Source: Nocardia veterana NBRC 100344
GTDB taxonomy: Bacteria; Actinomycetota; Actinomycetes; Mycobacteriales; Mycobacteriaceae
Direction: 5' to 3'
Assembly: GCF_000308855.1 (NCBI RefSeq)
Contig: NZ_BAGM01000006.1
Location: forward strand, 1 to 64,000
DNA length: 64,000 nucleotides
Shown here: piece after piece, positions 7,433 to 16,317 of the stretch
How the letters are laid out: each line of letters starts with the position of its first letter
How positions within the stretch are numbered: the stretch's first letter is position 1
Notes under the pieces: generated by a model
The model's input: only the letters and a program-made list of their open reading frames with translations
Databases searched by the model: none
What the model was told of the DNA's origin: nothing
Program-made: the position numbers and the translations under genes

Positions 7433-8677
7433 TTACAGCGTGCCGGCCGGAACACATGTTCCCGAGGCCGGGTTCGGTGACCTTTTCGACATCTCGTGCC
7501 GGTTTCCGCTCACGCCACGGTTACGCGCCGGCTGCGCGGCACCTTCCATCCGCAGCAGATGGTTCTCCATATCGGTGAGGAAGCCGGGCGGGAAGCGAAG
7601 TGTGCCGCGGGCGGCGCGCCGCAGGAAGCCGGCGGTCGCGCGGGCCGACAGCAGCCGAGCATCGTCGAGGAACCAGCGCAGATCCTCGTACGGTTCGTGC
7701 ACCGGCCAGGTCGAGACCGGTACCCGATAGGCGGTGCCGGCGTGACCCCAGGCCGCGGTCGGCCAGCGATGCGCGGCCAGCGGGGTGTACTCGACGACCG
7801 GTTCCTCGGTGGGCGCGGCCAGCCGCGCCCCGATCCAGGCGGCCATCCGCACACTGACCGCATTGCCGACCAATTTCCACCGGTGGCCGGGACGGACTCC
7901 GGGGGCGGTCAGGGCGGGGACGGTCCACCCCGGCGAAAAGCCTTGGAGCCGTTCGGCATCGGTGATGCCCGGGGTGACGATCTCGCCGGAGGGCAGGCGC
8001 ACCGCCGGCGGGCTCGCGATGCCGAGCCCGGAGCCGCCCTTCAGCGTCGGTACCGCGTTGACCGCCCAGCCCAGTCCGCGCACCCCCTCGGTCCAGTAGA
8101 AACCGCAGGGGTCGGTATTCGGATCGCCGATCGTGCGCGGTCCGGCGTCGGCGCCGAACAGCACCGGGCGCGGATCCTCGGAGCGCGAGGCCAGCATCAG
8201 CACTCGTTGCCGCCGTTGCGGCAGCCCGAACGCCCGCGCGTCGACCACCCGGTATGCCCAGGTGTAGCCGAGCTCCTCGAGGGCGGCGGTGATGTGCCGC
8301 ATCGCCTGGCCGCGGCCCAGTTGCAGCATGAACGGAACGTTCTCGATCAGCAGCCAGCGCGGGCCGCGTTTGCGGCGGACCAGCCGGAAGACCTCGTCGA
8401 CCAAGCCCGACCGCGCTCCCGTGATCCCGGCGGTACGCCCGGCCTGCGACAGGTCTTGGCAGGGGAAACCGGCCGCGACCAATTCGGTTCCGGCGGGCAG
8501 CGCGCGCAACCGCGTGACATCGGCGTGCGATTCGACATCCGGGAAATGCGCGGACAGGACGGCCCGGGCACCGGGATCGATCTCGCACAGCAATTCGGTT
8601 CGCCAGCCGTGCGCGCTCAAACCGAGTTCCAGACCACCGATTCCCGCGAACAATCCGACGACCCGCGCGTTGTTCAC
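7433..8677 (-). CDS. DNA (cytosine-5-)-methyltransferase
   Basis: 414 residues. Motif I is GLFAGIGG (8-15), the catalytic motif IV is GFPCQDLSQAG with Cys73, motif VI is ENVP (112-115), motif VIII is PQRRQRV (about 153-159), and motifs IX-X are RLQGFSPGW and KLVGNAVSVRMA. A target-recognition region lies between VIII and IX. About 120 residues continue beyond motif X (WFLDDARLLSARATAGFL and on). The start GTG 8677 is favoured by GAAAGGA upstream and by VVGLFAGIGG at residue 6. No restriction endonuclease gene is next to it, so it is either orphan or an R-M remnant guarded by Vsr. The recognition sequence cannot be read from this. Confidence 0.93.
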   Translation of the reverse strand: MNNARVVGLFAGIGGLELGLSAHGWRTELLCEIDPGARAVLSAHFPDVESHADVTRLRALPAGTELVAAGFPCQDLSQAGRTAGITGARSGLVDEVFRLVRRKRGPRWLLIENVPFMLQLGRGQAMRHITAALEELGYTWAYRVVDARAFGLPQRRQRVLMLASRSEDPRPVLFGADAGPRTIGDPNTDPCGFYWTEGVRGLGWAVNAVPTLKGGSGLGIASPPAVRLPSGEIVTPGITDAERLQGFSPGWTVPALTAPGVRPGHRWKLVGNAVSVRMAAWIGARLAAPTEEPVVEYTPLAAHRWPTAAWGHAGTAYRVPVSTWPVHEPYEDLRWFLDDARLLSARATAGFLRRAARGTLRFPPGFLTDMENHLLRMEGAAQPARNRGVSGNRHEMSKRSPNPASGTCVPAGTL

Positions 8678-8977
8678 AGCCGGTGGTCCTTTCGCCGAAT
8701 CCCCATCGGGCACCGGCGCGATCGCGAAGGGCCCGGATGTGCAGGGTACTCGAGCACCTGAACCGGCCTGCCGATCAACTCGCAGTGCGGTCGGACACCC
8801 GGGCCGGGAGCCGTCGCAGCGAAGCGGAGGCCGAGGACATGAAAAATCGGTTGGCGCGGAACCGGGTCGCTGGCAGTCTGAAAGGTCGTACGCGCGCTCG
8901 GGGCGGGGACCGGGGGATGTGTGCGGTGCCGATTCGGCGAAGAGACGACCCGACCGACGACATGGAAGGGGATTGTT
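8678..8977. other. Divergent promoter region, no gene seen
   Basis: 300 nt separate the methyltransferase start from the ABC exporter start. The region holds both ribosome-binding sites (GAAAGGA complement near 8687 and GAAGGGG at 8965). No coding frame in it has convincing character. Confidence 0.4.
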
Positions 8978-10885
8978 GTGTCCGTCGCGACGACGGAGAC
9001 CGTATCCGATTCGGAGGACGACAGAACCGGAACGGTCACCGAAAGCACGTCCGATCCCGGCCGAGTGACGGGTGCGGGCTCCCTGCGGCGCCTGTGGCCC
9101 GAGATGCGGCCGTACCGGATGGCGCTGTTCGGCAGCGCGGCGCTGTCCGGCCTCGGCATGCTGTGCGATATCGCGTTGCCGCTGGTGACGGCGAGGATCA
9201 TCGACGGGCCGGTGGCGGAGCGGAATTTCGCGGGCATCTGGGCGCCGATCGGACTGATCGTCGGCTTGGCGGTGCTCAGCACGGTCAGCTCGTGGTGGCG
9301 GCGGCGCGTGGTGGCCGGTCCCGCGAGCCGACTGGAGGTCGGCCTGCGCGCCCAGCTCTTCCAGCGACTTCAGGTGTTGTCGGTGGGGGTGCACGACGGG
9401 ATGGAGTCCGGTCAGCTCACCTCCCGCGCCATCACCGATATGTCCACGCTGCGAAGGTTTTTCGCCTTCGTCGCGCCCTCGCTGCTGTCGCTGAGCGCGA
9501 CCCTCGGGATCGGTGTGGCGCTGCTGTTCGTGCTCAGCTGGCAGATCGGGCTGATCGAATTGCTGATCGCGATTCCGCTGGTGCTGCTGGCCCTGCAATT
9601 CGAACGCGGCTACGGCCTCGCCTCGCGGCGGGCGCAGGACCAGTCCGGCCATCTGGCGACCACCGTGGAGGAGTCGGCGCAGGGAATCCGGGTGCTCAAG
9701 GCCTTCGGCCGCGGTCCGTGGTTCGGTCGCCGGTTCCGTGCCCAGGCTCGCGAACTCCAGCGCCTGGAGCTGGCGAAGGTGCGGCTGGCGGCGCGATTGT
9801 GGACGGCGCTGAACACGTTGTCCGCCTTGGGCATCGCCGCGGCTTTGGCGATCGGCGGCTATCTGCTGACCCAGCAGGCGATGACCGTGGGTGCGCTGGT
9901 CGCGGGTATCACGCTGACCACCTACCTGCAGTGGCCGATCATGGGTTTCGGATTCCTGCTCGCCGAGACGAATCACGCCCGCACGGCGGCTCAACGCTTC
10001 TGGGAGGTGATCGACACTCCGATCGAGATCACCGACCCCGAATATCCGGTGCCGGTACCGCAACCGCTGCGCGGGGAACTGCGGTTCGAGCGGGTGCGTT
10101 TCCGTTTCCCGGACGCCGAACACGACCTGCTGCACGATATTTCGCTCCGGCTGCGGCCGGGTGAGACGGTGGCGGTGGTGGGTGCGACCGGCAGCGGTAA
10201 ATCGGCGCTGCTCGGACTGGTTCCGCGATTGTTCGATGTCGCCGACGGCGCGGTCACGATCGACGGCGTCGACGTGCGCTCGATGCGGCTGGCCGACCTG
10301 CGCTCCCAGGTTTCGGTGGCCTTCGAGGACCCGGTGCTGTTCTCCGCCAGCGTGCGCGAGAACGTCACGCTCGGCAATCCGGACGCCACGGCGGCACAGA
10401 TCCGCCGAGCATTGGAGACGGCCGGCGCCGCGCGGTTCGTGGACGAACTGCCGTGGGGCCTGCGGACTCGGATCGGCGAGCAGGGCCTGAGCCTGTCGGG
10501 CGGGCAGCGGCAGCGGCTGGCGCTGGCCCGAGCGGTGCTGGATCGGGACAAGCACGCGGGCGGCCACATCGTGGTGCTCGACGATCCCCTCTCGGCGCTG
10601 GACGTGACCACCGAGGAGCAGGTGCAGGTGCGGCTGCGCGCGGCGCTGGCCGGCGCCACCGTCCTGCTGGTCGCGCACCGGCCGTCCACCGCCGCCTGGG
10701 CCGACCGGGTCGCGGTCCTGGACGGAGGCCGCATCATTGCCGACGGACCACATGAACGACTACTCGAAACCTGTTCGCGCTACCGGGAATTGATGGGAGG
10801 TGATCTCGATGCCGACGAACTCCATGCCGACGAACTCGATGCCGGCGAATCCGACCGAGGGCGCCGACTCGCGCACGAACGCTGA
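8978..10885 (+). CDS. ABC exporter half-transporter with degenerate ATPase site
   Basis: 635 residues: an exporter membrane domain (six hydrophobic segments, about 40-330) followed by an ATPase domain. Walker A is VGATGSGKSALLG (about 400), the signature LSGGQRQR is intact (about 505), and Walker B reads VVLDDPLSALD, with Asp where the catalytic Glu should be. The Q-loop reads AFEDPVLF, with Glu replacing Gln. The H-loop AHRPST is present. This is the expected pattern for the degenerate half of a heterodimeric exporter. The partner gene overlaps its 3' end by 77 nt. The start GTG 8978 has GAAGGGG 7 nt upstream. Cargo is unknown. Confidence 0.9.
   Translation: MSVATTETVSDSEDDRTGTVTESTSDPGRVTGAGSLRRLWPEMRPYRMALFGSAALSGLGMLCDIALPLVTARIIDGPVAERNFAGIWAPIGLIVGLAVLSTVSSWWRRRVVAGPASRLEVGLRAQLFQRLQVLSVGVHDGMESGQLTSRAITDMSTLRRFFAFVAPSLLSLSATLGIGVALLFVLSWQIGLIELLIAIPLVLLALQFERGYGLASRRAQDQSGHLATTVEESAQGIRVLKAFGRGPWFGRRFRAQARELQRLELAKVRLAARLWTALNTLSALGIAAALAIGGYLLTQQAMTVGALVAGITLTTYLQWPIMGFGFLLAETNHARTAAQRFWEVIDTPIEITDPEYPVPVPQPLRGELRFERVRFRFPDAEHDLLHDISLRLRPGETVAVVGATGSGKSALLGLVPRLFDVADGAVTIDGVDVRSMRLADLRSQVSVAFEDPVLFSASVRENVTLGNPDATAAQIRRALETAGAARFVDELPWGLRTRIGEQGLSLSGGQRQRLALARAVLDRDKHAGGHIVVLDDPLSALDVTTEEQVQVRLRAALAGATVLLVAHRPSTAAWADRVAVLDGGRIIADGPHERLLETCSRYRELMGGDLDADELHADELDAGESDRGRRLAHER
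10809..10853 (+). repeat. Three 15-bp tandem repeats coding in two frames
   Basis: Three near-identical 15-mers beginning ATGCCGACGAACTC lie exactly where the two ABC genes overlap. One frame reads them as DADEL-HADEL-DAGES at the end of the first protein. The other reads them as MPTNS-MPTNS-MPANP at the start of the second. Each unit offers an in-frame ATG for the second protein. Confidence 0.85.
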
Positions 10886-12788
10886 GCCGGACACCGAGCT
10901 CGGTGCGAAAGGGGGCACCGAGGCGCCTGTCCAGGAGTCCGACTGGCGTGGGGTGGCCGCCGAGGAGGGGGAGCAGACCGACGCGGTCAATCTGGCGTTG
11001 GCCGCGCGGTCGCGGCGGTTGCTGTGGTCGCTGATCCGGCCCTACCGGGTGTCGGCGCTGGCGGCGCTGGTGCTGATCGTGGTGGACAACGCGGCGCTGG
11101 TGGCCACCCCGCTGTTCGTCGCGCACGGCGTCGACACCGGCGTCGGTCGCGCGATCGCGGGCGACTGGCTGCCGCTGACATCGGCGGTCGGCGGCATCGT
11201 CTGCTGCACCGCGCTGGGCGGGGTGACGACCTTCCTGTTCCTGCGGGTTTCGGGCCGGCTCAGTCAGCAGGTCCTGTTCGATCTGCGATTGCGGGTCTTC
11301 ACGCATGTGCAGCGGCTGTCGATCGACTTCCACGAGAACTACACCTCGGGCAAGATCGTCGCGCGACTGACCAGCGACCTGGAATCGCTCGAGGATCTGC
11401 TCGACCGCGCGCTCAACGACGCGCTGAGCGCGGTGCTGTCGGTCGTCACCATCGCCGCGATCCTGCTGTGGCTCGACATCCCGTTGGCGCTGGTGGTGCT
11501 GGCCGGATTCGTTCCGCTGGTCTTCGTGACCCGCTGGGCCCAGCGCCGCCAGCGCGCCGGCTATCGGCGCACCCGGGGTGCGATCGCGAAGGTGGTCGTC
11601 CATTTCGTCGAGACGATGGGCGGGATCCGGGCGGTGCAGGCATTTCGGCGCGAGCAGCGCAACGAGACCATCCTGTTCGACTCCGATGCCGAATACCGCG
11701 CCGCCAACATCAGCGCGCTGTACGGGATGGCCTCCTACATCGGCCTGGTGCGATTGATCAGCAATGCGACCAACGTGGTCATTCTGGTGGTCGGCGCATG
11801 GCGAGTCATCCATGGCCAGACCGAGATCGGCGTACTGGCCGCGTTCCTGCTCTATCTGCGCCAGTTCTACGGCCCGCTCGACGAGCTGGCGCAGGTGTTC
11901 AACTCCTATCAGTCGGCGGCTGCCGCGCTGGAACGGATTTCGGGCGTGCTCGAGGAGCGGCCGAGTGTGGCGGAGCCGGATGCGCCTCGTCCGCTGGAAC
12001 GGGTGCGCGGCGAATTGCGGCTCACCGATGTCGATTTCGGATATCCGGGACGCGACGACGTGAGCGGTGGCGGACCGGACAGCGAGGGACCCAGGACCAC
12101 TCGGACGGTGCTGCCGCGCTTCTCGCTCACGGTGCCGGCGGGCCAGATCGTCGCGCTCGTCGGCGCCACCGGCGCGGGTAAGTCGACCTTGGCCAAACTG
12201 ATCTCGCGGTTCTACGACCCGACGTCGGGCACGGTGACGCTGGACGGCATCGATCTGCGCCGGATCGCCGACGCCGATCTGCGACGGGCGGTCGCCATGG
12301 TCACCCAGGAGTCCTACCTCTTCTCCGGGTCGGTGGCCGACAACATCCGGCTCGGCAAGCCGGAGGCCACCGACGCGGAGGTGTTCGCCGCCGCGCGGGC
12401 GGTCGGGCTCTACGACTTCGTGATGTCGCTGCCGGACGGATTCGAGACCGATGTGCGGAAGCGGGGTGGGCGATTGTCCGCCGGGCAGCGCCAGCTCGTC
12501 GCCTTCGCCCGGGTGTTCCTGGCCGATCCGGCGGTGATCGTGCTGGACGAGGCCACGTCGAGTCTCGACATTCCGGGTGAGCGGCAGGTGCAGCGCGCAT
12601 TGGAGACCGTGCTGCGCGGGCGCACCGCGGTGATCATCGCCCATCGGTTGTCGACGGTCGCCATCGCCGACCGGGTGCTGGTGATGGACTCGGGCCGCAT
12701 CGTCGAGGACGGCACGCCCGCCGAACTGATCGAGGCGACGGGACGATTCGCCGCCCTGCACACCGCGTGGCGCGAATCGCTGGTGTAG
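10809..12788 (+). CDS. ABC exporter half-transporter, catalytic partner
   Basis: 659 residues from ATG 10809, chosen because GGGAGG (10795-10800) lies 8 nt upstream; GTG 10800 would sit inside that site. A hydrophilic N-terminus (~75 residues, starting with the MPTNS repeats) precedes six membrane segments and an ATPase domain. Walker A is VGATGAGKSTLAK (about 455), Walker B is VIVLDEATSSLD with the catalytic Glu, and the Q-loop VTQESYLF is intact. The signature motif is altered to LSAGQRQ. With its overlapping partner it would form one canonical and one degenerate ATP site, as in TM287/288-type exporters. Confidence 0.9.
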   Translation: MPTNSMPTNSMPANPTEGADSRTNAEPDTELGAKGGTEAPVQESDWRGVAAEEGEQTDAVNLALAARSRRLLWSLIRPYRVSALAALVLIVVDNAALVATPLFVAHGVDTGVGRAIAGDWLPLTSAVGGIVCCTALGGVTTFLFLRVSGRLSQQVLFDLRLRVFTHVQRLSIDFHENYTSGKIVARLTSDLESLEDLLDRALNDALSAVLSVVTIAAILLWLDIPLALVVLAGFVPLVFVTRWAQRRQRAGYRRTRGAIAKVVVHFVETMGGIRAVQAFRREQRNETILFDSDAEYRAANISALYGMASYIGLVRLISNATNVVILVVGAWRVIHGQTEIGVLAAFLLYLRQFYGPLDELAQVFNSYQSAAAALERISGVLEERPSVAEPDAPRPLERVRGELRLTDVDFGYPGRDDVSGGGPDSEGPRTTRTVLPRFSLTVPAGQIVALVGATGAGKSTLAKLISRFYDPTSGTVTLDGIDLRRIADADLRRAVAMVTQESYLFSGSVADNIRLGKPEATDAEVFAAARAVGLYDFVMSLPDGFETDVRKRGGRLSAGQRQLVAFARVFLADPAVIVLDEATSSLDIPGERQVQRALETVLRGRTAVIIAHRLSTVAIADRVLVMDSGRIVEDGTPAELIEATGRFAALHTAWRESLV

Positions 12789-12852
12789 CGCGGGTGAACA
12801 ACTCGCGCGCCGCGACCGCACCGCGGGCGTGCTCGTCACCTACGGTAGAGGG

Positions 12853-13482
12853 GTGAGTAAGCCAGCCCAGGGCAATTCCGACACCGCCCAGGCGAGCGAC
12901 GGCGGCGTGGGCGCGGCGCCACGCTGGCCGGCGGTGCTCACCTGGCGTGCCCACGACGCCTCTCGGATGGAATCGGTGCGGGTGGTTCTCACGGGCAACC
13001 GGATCCGTGCCTCCGGCCGGATCATCGCTGGCGCCTGTGGCGAACATCCCGCGTTCAGCGCGTCCTACGACCTGGTGACCGACGAGGTCGGCCGCACCAA
13101 ACGGTTGTCGCTGCGCAGCACCGTCGCCGCGGGTGAGCGGCATGCGTCGATCGCGCGCGACGAGGAGAACTATTGGCTCGTCGACGCGGGCGGCACGCAT
13201 GTGCGCTCGATGTTCGGCGGTGCGCTCGACGTCGACGTGGTGCTCAGCCCCTTGTTCAACACCCTGCCGATTCGTCGTTTCGGACTGGCGCACGGCACCG
13301 AGGACGTCCAGGTCCCGGTCGTCTATGTCCGGGTGCCGGATCTGCTGGTGCAGGAAGCGAGCCTGACCTACAGCAGCGGGGCGGACGGAATCCACGTGCT
13401 CTCCCCGGTGTCGAGCGCCACCGTCACCGTCGACGACGAGGGATTCGTGCTCGACTACCCGGGTCTGGCCGAACGGATCTGA
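12853..13482 (+). CDS. Putative glycolipid-binding domain protein
   Basis: 209 residues from GTG 12853 (AGAGGG upstream). The sequence matches the putative glycolipid-binding family (PF06475 type): VLTWRAHDASRMESVRV near the N-terminus, RLSLRSTVAAG in the middle, then DVVLSPLFNTLPIRRFGL and the C-terminal FVLDYPGLAERI. The fold is an all-beta barrel without signal peptide or membrane segment, so it is cytosolic. Biological role is unknown in most bacteria. It follows the ABC pair by 64 nt and converges on tyrA. Confidence 0.85.
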   Translation: MSKPAQGNSDTAQASDGGVGAAPRWPAVLTWRAHDASRMESVRVVLTGNRIRASGRIIAGACGEHPAFSASYDLVTDEVGRTKRLSLRSTVAAGERHASIARDEENYWLVDAGGTHVRSMFGGALDVDVVLSPLFNTLPIRRFGLAHGTEDVQVPVVYVRVPDLLVQEASLTYSSGADGIHVLSPVSSATVTVDDEGFVLDYPGLAERI

Positions 13483-13486
13483 CCGC

Positions 13487-14437
13487 TCAGTCCAGCGCGC
13501 GGATCACCCCGCCGCGCTGTCCGGCGGCGCGCAGTCGCTCCAGCCAGTCCTGATCGCCGGGCCGGATATCGGTGATGTCCCAGCGGCGCAGGGTGTCGTA
13601 GCGGTCGCGTTCGCTGTAGCCCGCGTCGATCAGCTCGCCGAGGCTGCCTTCCGCGCGCAGGCTGTCGCGGGCGGCGGTCAGCAACCGCAGGGCGTCGTCG
13701 AGGGCCTCGGTCAGCGCCACCGCGTTGGGTTCACAGATCGCCCGCACCAGCTCGGGTGCGGTCGCGGCGACACGCGTGCCGTCGCGGAAGGAGCCGGCCG
13801 CCAGGCCCAAGGCCAGATCGCCGCCCGCCGCCCCGGCCACCGCCAGCGCCTCGGCCAGCACGTGCGGCAGATGCGAGATCCGGGCGACCGCGCGATCGTG
13901 TTCGGCGGCCACCACCGGAACCACCACCGCTCCGCAGTCCAGCGCCAGCCGAGCGACCCGGACCCAGGTTTCGGCATGGGTGCCGGGGTCGACCCCCACC
14001 GCCCAGGCCGCGTCGCGGAACAGTTCGGAAGTCGATGCGGCCCAGCCCGATTCGGACGTGCCGGCCATCGGATGTCCACCGACGTAGCGGGCGGCCAGCT
14101 CCTGGCGGCGCACCTCGGCACGCACCGGTTCCTTCACGCTCACCACATCGGTCAGCGCGCAGTCGGGGGCGAATGTGCGCACATCGGCGAGGACGGTGGC
14201 GATCGCGGGCATCGGCACGGCGAGCACGATCAACGCATCCTCGGCCGCGGCGCGGGTCAACACCTTCGCGATATCGGAGTCCACGTCGAATCCGTCGGCG
14301 CGCGCGGCCCGGGCGCCGGTCTCCGAGCGGTTGTAGGCCCAGGCCCGGTAACCGGCGGCCGCCGCCGCCCGCAGCAGCGAACCACCGATCAAACCCGTAC
14401 CCAGTACGCACACCGCGGAATTCCGATCGCCCGTCAT
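13487..14437 (-). CDS. tyrA: Prephenate dehydrogenase
   Basis: 316 residues, tyrosine biosynthesis (prephenate to 4-hydroxyphenylpyruvate, NAD(P)-linked). The Rossmann motif VLGTGLIGGSLLRAA opens the protein. VVSVKEPV and GGHPMAGTSESGW carry the substrate-binding histidine and serine, and ISHLPHVLAEALA is the conserved dimerisation-domain helix. The start ATG 14437 gives the canonical N-terminus; the longer frame to 14515 adds unrelated sequence. It is divergent from the tadA operon by 58 nt. This tyrA / deaminase-associated gene / tadA order resembles the Rv3754-Rv3752c region of Mycobacterium tuberculosis. Confidence 0.93.
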   Translation of the reverse strand: MTGDRNSAVCVLGTGLIGGSLLRAAAAAGYRAWAYNRSETGARAARADGFDVDSDIAKVLTRAAAEDALIVLAVPMPAIATVLADVRTFAPDCALTDVVSVKEPVRAEVRRQELAARYVGGHPMAGTSESGWAASTSELFRDAAWAVGVDPGTHAETWVRVARLALDCGAVVVPVVAAEHDRAVARISHLPHVLAEALAVAGAAGGDLALGLAAGSFRDGTRVAATAPELVRAICEPNAVALTEALDDALRLLTAARDSLRAEGSLGELIDAGYSERDRYDTLRRWDITDIRPGDQDWLERLRAAGQRGGVIRALD

Positions 14438-14495
14438 CGGATCAGATTCGCATACGACTTCAACATTTCCGCCGAAGCCGACTACCGTTGCGGCC

Positions 14496-15032
14496 ATGGC
14501 ACAGCGCTCGAGCACGAACAGGGCCGCGTCGGACGATTACGACGATGTGGAAGGGTTCGCAGTGGCGGTCGTCCGCGAGGACAGCACGTGGCGATGCAGT
14601 CCGCTCAGTGCGGAGGCGCTGAGCAGTTTGTCCGCGGCCGAGAACGAATTGCGCGCCCTGCGCAGCACCGGTGCGGTCTTCGGACTGCTGGACGTCGACG
14701 ACGAGTTCTTCATCGTCCTGCGGCCGGGCCCCACCGGCAGCCGGCTGCTGATCTCGGATGCGACGGCCGCGATCGATTACGACATCGCCGTCGAGGTGCT
14801 CGACGCGCTGAATGTCGAGGTCCCCGATATCGATCCGGACGAACTCGACGAGATCGAACCGTGGGAGGAAGGCGATCTGGGCGTGCTCTCGGACCTGGGT
14901 CTGCCCGAGCCCGTGCTCAGCGTCATCCTCACCGAAACCGATCTCTACCCGGACGAGCAGCTGGGGATGATCGCGCAGCGGCTCGGCTTCGCCGACGAAT
15001 TCTCCGCGGTCCTGGACAAGCTGCACCGTTGA
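14496..15032 (+). CDS. tRNA adenosine deaminase-associated protein
   Basis: 178 residues. The N-terminal half has the conserved EGFAVAVVREDSTWRC and DDEFFIVLRPGP, and the middle is very acidic (VEVPDIDPDELDEIEPWEEG). It is a conserved actinobacterial protein always found immediately before tadA. Its molecular role is not established; a partner or activity modulator for TadA is an inference from context. The stop TGA overlaps the TTG start of tadA. Confidence 0.88.
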   Translation: MAQRSSTNRAASDDYDDVEGFAVAVVREDSTWRCSPLSAEALSSLSAAENELRALRSTGAVFGLLDVDDEFFIVLRPGPTGSRLLISDATAAIDYDIAVEVLDALNVEVPDIDPDELDEIEPWEEGDLGVLSDLGLPEPVLSVILTETDLYPDEQLGMIAQRLGFADEFSAVLDKLHR

Positions 15033-15511
15033 GTTCGGCGCCGCTCCCGGCCACCGCGCCGGGAGACGAGGAATTGATTCGCGCCGCGCTCGACGCGGCG
15101 GCCTCGGCCGACCCGCGCGATGTTCCGGTCGGCGCGGTCGTGTTCGATGCCGCCGGCCGCGAGCTGGCGCGCGCCAGCAACGCCCGGGAGGCATTCGGCG
15201 ACCCCACCGCCCATGCCGAGATCCTGGCGCTGCGGCGGGCGGCGCAGGTCTACGGTGACGGCTGGCGGCTGGAGGGTGCGACCCTCGCCGTGACGCTGGA
15301 ACCGTGCACGATGTGTGCCGGCGCGCTGGTCCTGGCCCGGATCGGTCGTCTGGTGTTCGGTGCGTGGGAACCCAAGACCGGGGCGGTGGGCTCGCTGTGG
15401 GATGTCGTGCGTGACCGTCGGCTCAATCATCGCCCCGAGGTCCGCGGCGGTGTCCTGGAAGCCGAATGCGCCGCCGTGCTCGACACCTTCTTCCGCACTC
15501 GGCGCCCCTGA
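15029..15511 (+). CDS. tadA: tRNA-specific adenosine-34 deaminase
   Basis: 160 residues, converting A34 to inosine in tRNA-Arg(ACG). The zinc deaminase signature is complete: TAHAE (His62, Glu64 proton shuttle) and EPCTMCAGAL (Cys93, Cys96). The start is taken as the TTG overlapping the upstream stop (TTGA, 15029-15032), giving translational coupling. A second TTG about 15 codons in, leading to IRAALDAAASADP, is the alternative. It is followed after 63 nt by tRNA-Ser(CGA). Confidence 0.93.
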   Translation: MSSAPLPATAPGDEELIRAALDAAASADPRDVPVGAVVFDAAGRELARASNAREAFGDPTAHAEILALRRAAQVYGDGWRLEGATLAVTLEPCTMCAGALVLARIGRLVFGAWEPKTGAVGSLWDVVRDRRLNHRPEVRGGVLEAECAAVLDTFFRTRRP

Positions 15512-15574
15512 CGCTCCCGCGCCGCCTGACCACCCGATTTCGAGTTCGCCGCCCCGTCCGGTAAAGTCACCTGC

Positions 15575-15665
15575 GGTGGCGTGTCCGAGCGGCCTAAGGA
15601 GCACGCCTCGAAAGCGTGTGTGGGGTAACCCCCCACCGAGGGTTCAAATCCCTCCGCCACCGCCA
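15575..15665 (+). tRNA. tRNA-Ser(CGA)
   Basis: Class II tRNA. The acceptor pairs GGTGGCG (15575-15581) with CGCCACC (15655-15661), followed by discriminator G and an encoded CCA (15663-15665). The anticodon arm is CACGC-CTCGAAA-GCGTG with anticodon CGA. A long variable arm (TGTGGGGTAACCCCCCA) and T loop TTCAAAT are present. Its 3' end is the likely integration site of the island that follows. Confidence 0.97.
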
Positions 15666-15667
15666 CA

Positions 15668-15703
15668 GTCCCTCACCTGACTTACCAGGTGGGGGACTTT
15701 TTT
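15668..15703 (+). terminator. Rho-independent terminator of tRNA-Ser
   Basis: A 12-bp stem GTCCCTCACCTG (15668-15679) pairs with CAGGTGGGGGAC (15686-15697, one G-T pair) around a 6-nt loop and is followed by six T residues. Confidence 0.92.
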
Positions 15704-15752
15704 CGTCTACCGGGGATGCCGCAGGCACCGGTTTTCCCAACGAATTCCTAAC

Positions 15753-15872
15753 TCAGGCGGCCAGCGCGTAGTTGTCGTGCATCAGCTGGGCCGCCTTGTC
15801 GAGGTCCGAATCGAACAGGTCCGCGTACACCCGCAGCGTCACGGCCGGATCCTTGCGCCCGAGCATCCGGTT
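15753..15872 (-). pseudogene. C-terminal stub of a tyrosine recombinase (integrase)
   Basis: The last ~38 codons of this frame, RMLGRKDPAVTLRVYADLF and on to NYALAA, match the C-terminal box of phage-type integrases, including the catalytic tyrosine in RVYADLF. The usual LGHKD histidine is Arg. Upstream of about 15872 the frame has no integrase character (no R-H-x-x-R box), so only the end survives. It points at tRNA-Ser(CGA), 90 nt away, the normal position for an integrase that used that tRNA. Low-complexity sequence around 15890-16030 probably marks the deletion scar. Confidence 0.75.
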
Positions 15873-16043
15873 CGGCAGTAGATTTCTCTCCCCCCAGTTT
15901 GGTAGGTCGGTGGGGCGTGCCTCTCCGAACTGGATGAATATGCTGGTCACTGCTCCGTGCCGTACGTTTTGTCGCCCCCCAAAAAACCTGACTTGGTGGA
16001 CGCCGCGGGAGTCAGGCCGGGACATGAATTTTTCCGGTGCCAG

Positions 16044-16280
16044 CTACCAAGGGAGCCACGAAAACCGACCAACGGCGACCATGCCGAGCACGATGCCGAC
16101 AGCGGTCGTGGCGATCCCGAACAGCGCGATACTCAGATCCGTCGCCGCATCGAGGCGGGTGCTCGCCCTGAGCTCGGACAGGGCTTGTTGAGCGGTGGAT
16201 TCTGCCTCTGCCGCGAACCACAGCCCGTACATCGTGATGAGGGTGCCGGCCAACTCCACCCAATCCCCGGTTGCCTTCAT
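16044..16280 (-). CDS. Small membrane protein, two hydrophobic segments
   Basis: 78 residues beginning MKATGDWVELAG, with one segment at about 8-24 (LAGTLITMYGLWFAAEA) and one at about 48-70 (LSIALFGIATTAVGIVLGMV), joined by an amphipathic STAQQALSELRAST linker. It is third in a three-gene leftward group (33, 102 and 78 residues) with a 37-nt gap to the gene before. Function is unknown. Its location behind tRNA-Ser and the integrase stub suggests island cargo. Confidence 0.65.
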   Translation of the reverse strand: MKATGDWVELAGTLITMYGLWFAAEAESTAQQALSELRASTRLDAATDLSIALFGIATTAVGIVLGMVAVGRFSWLPW

Positions 16281-16317
16281 ATCGGCACCGTTATCCGGGA
16301 CTCTCGGGGGGAGCTGG

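Noticed and set aside
7433..10753. A single 1106-codon open frame on the minus strand
   Set aside because: Only its last 415 codons (7433-8677) encode the methyltransferase. The rest is antisense to an ABC gene, has no domain, and is kept open by the high GC content.
15753..16025. A complete 90-residue gene
   Set aside because: Only the last ~38 codons resemble an integrase. The first ~52 codons cross low-complexity, scar-like sequence and have no protein character.
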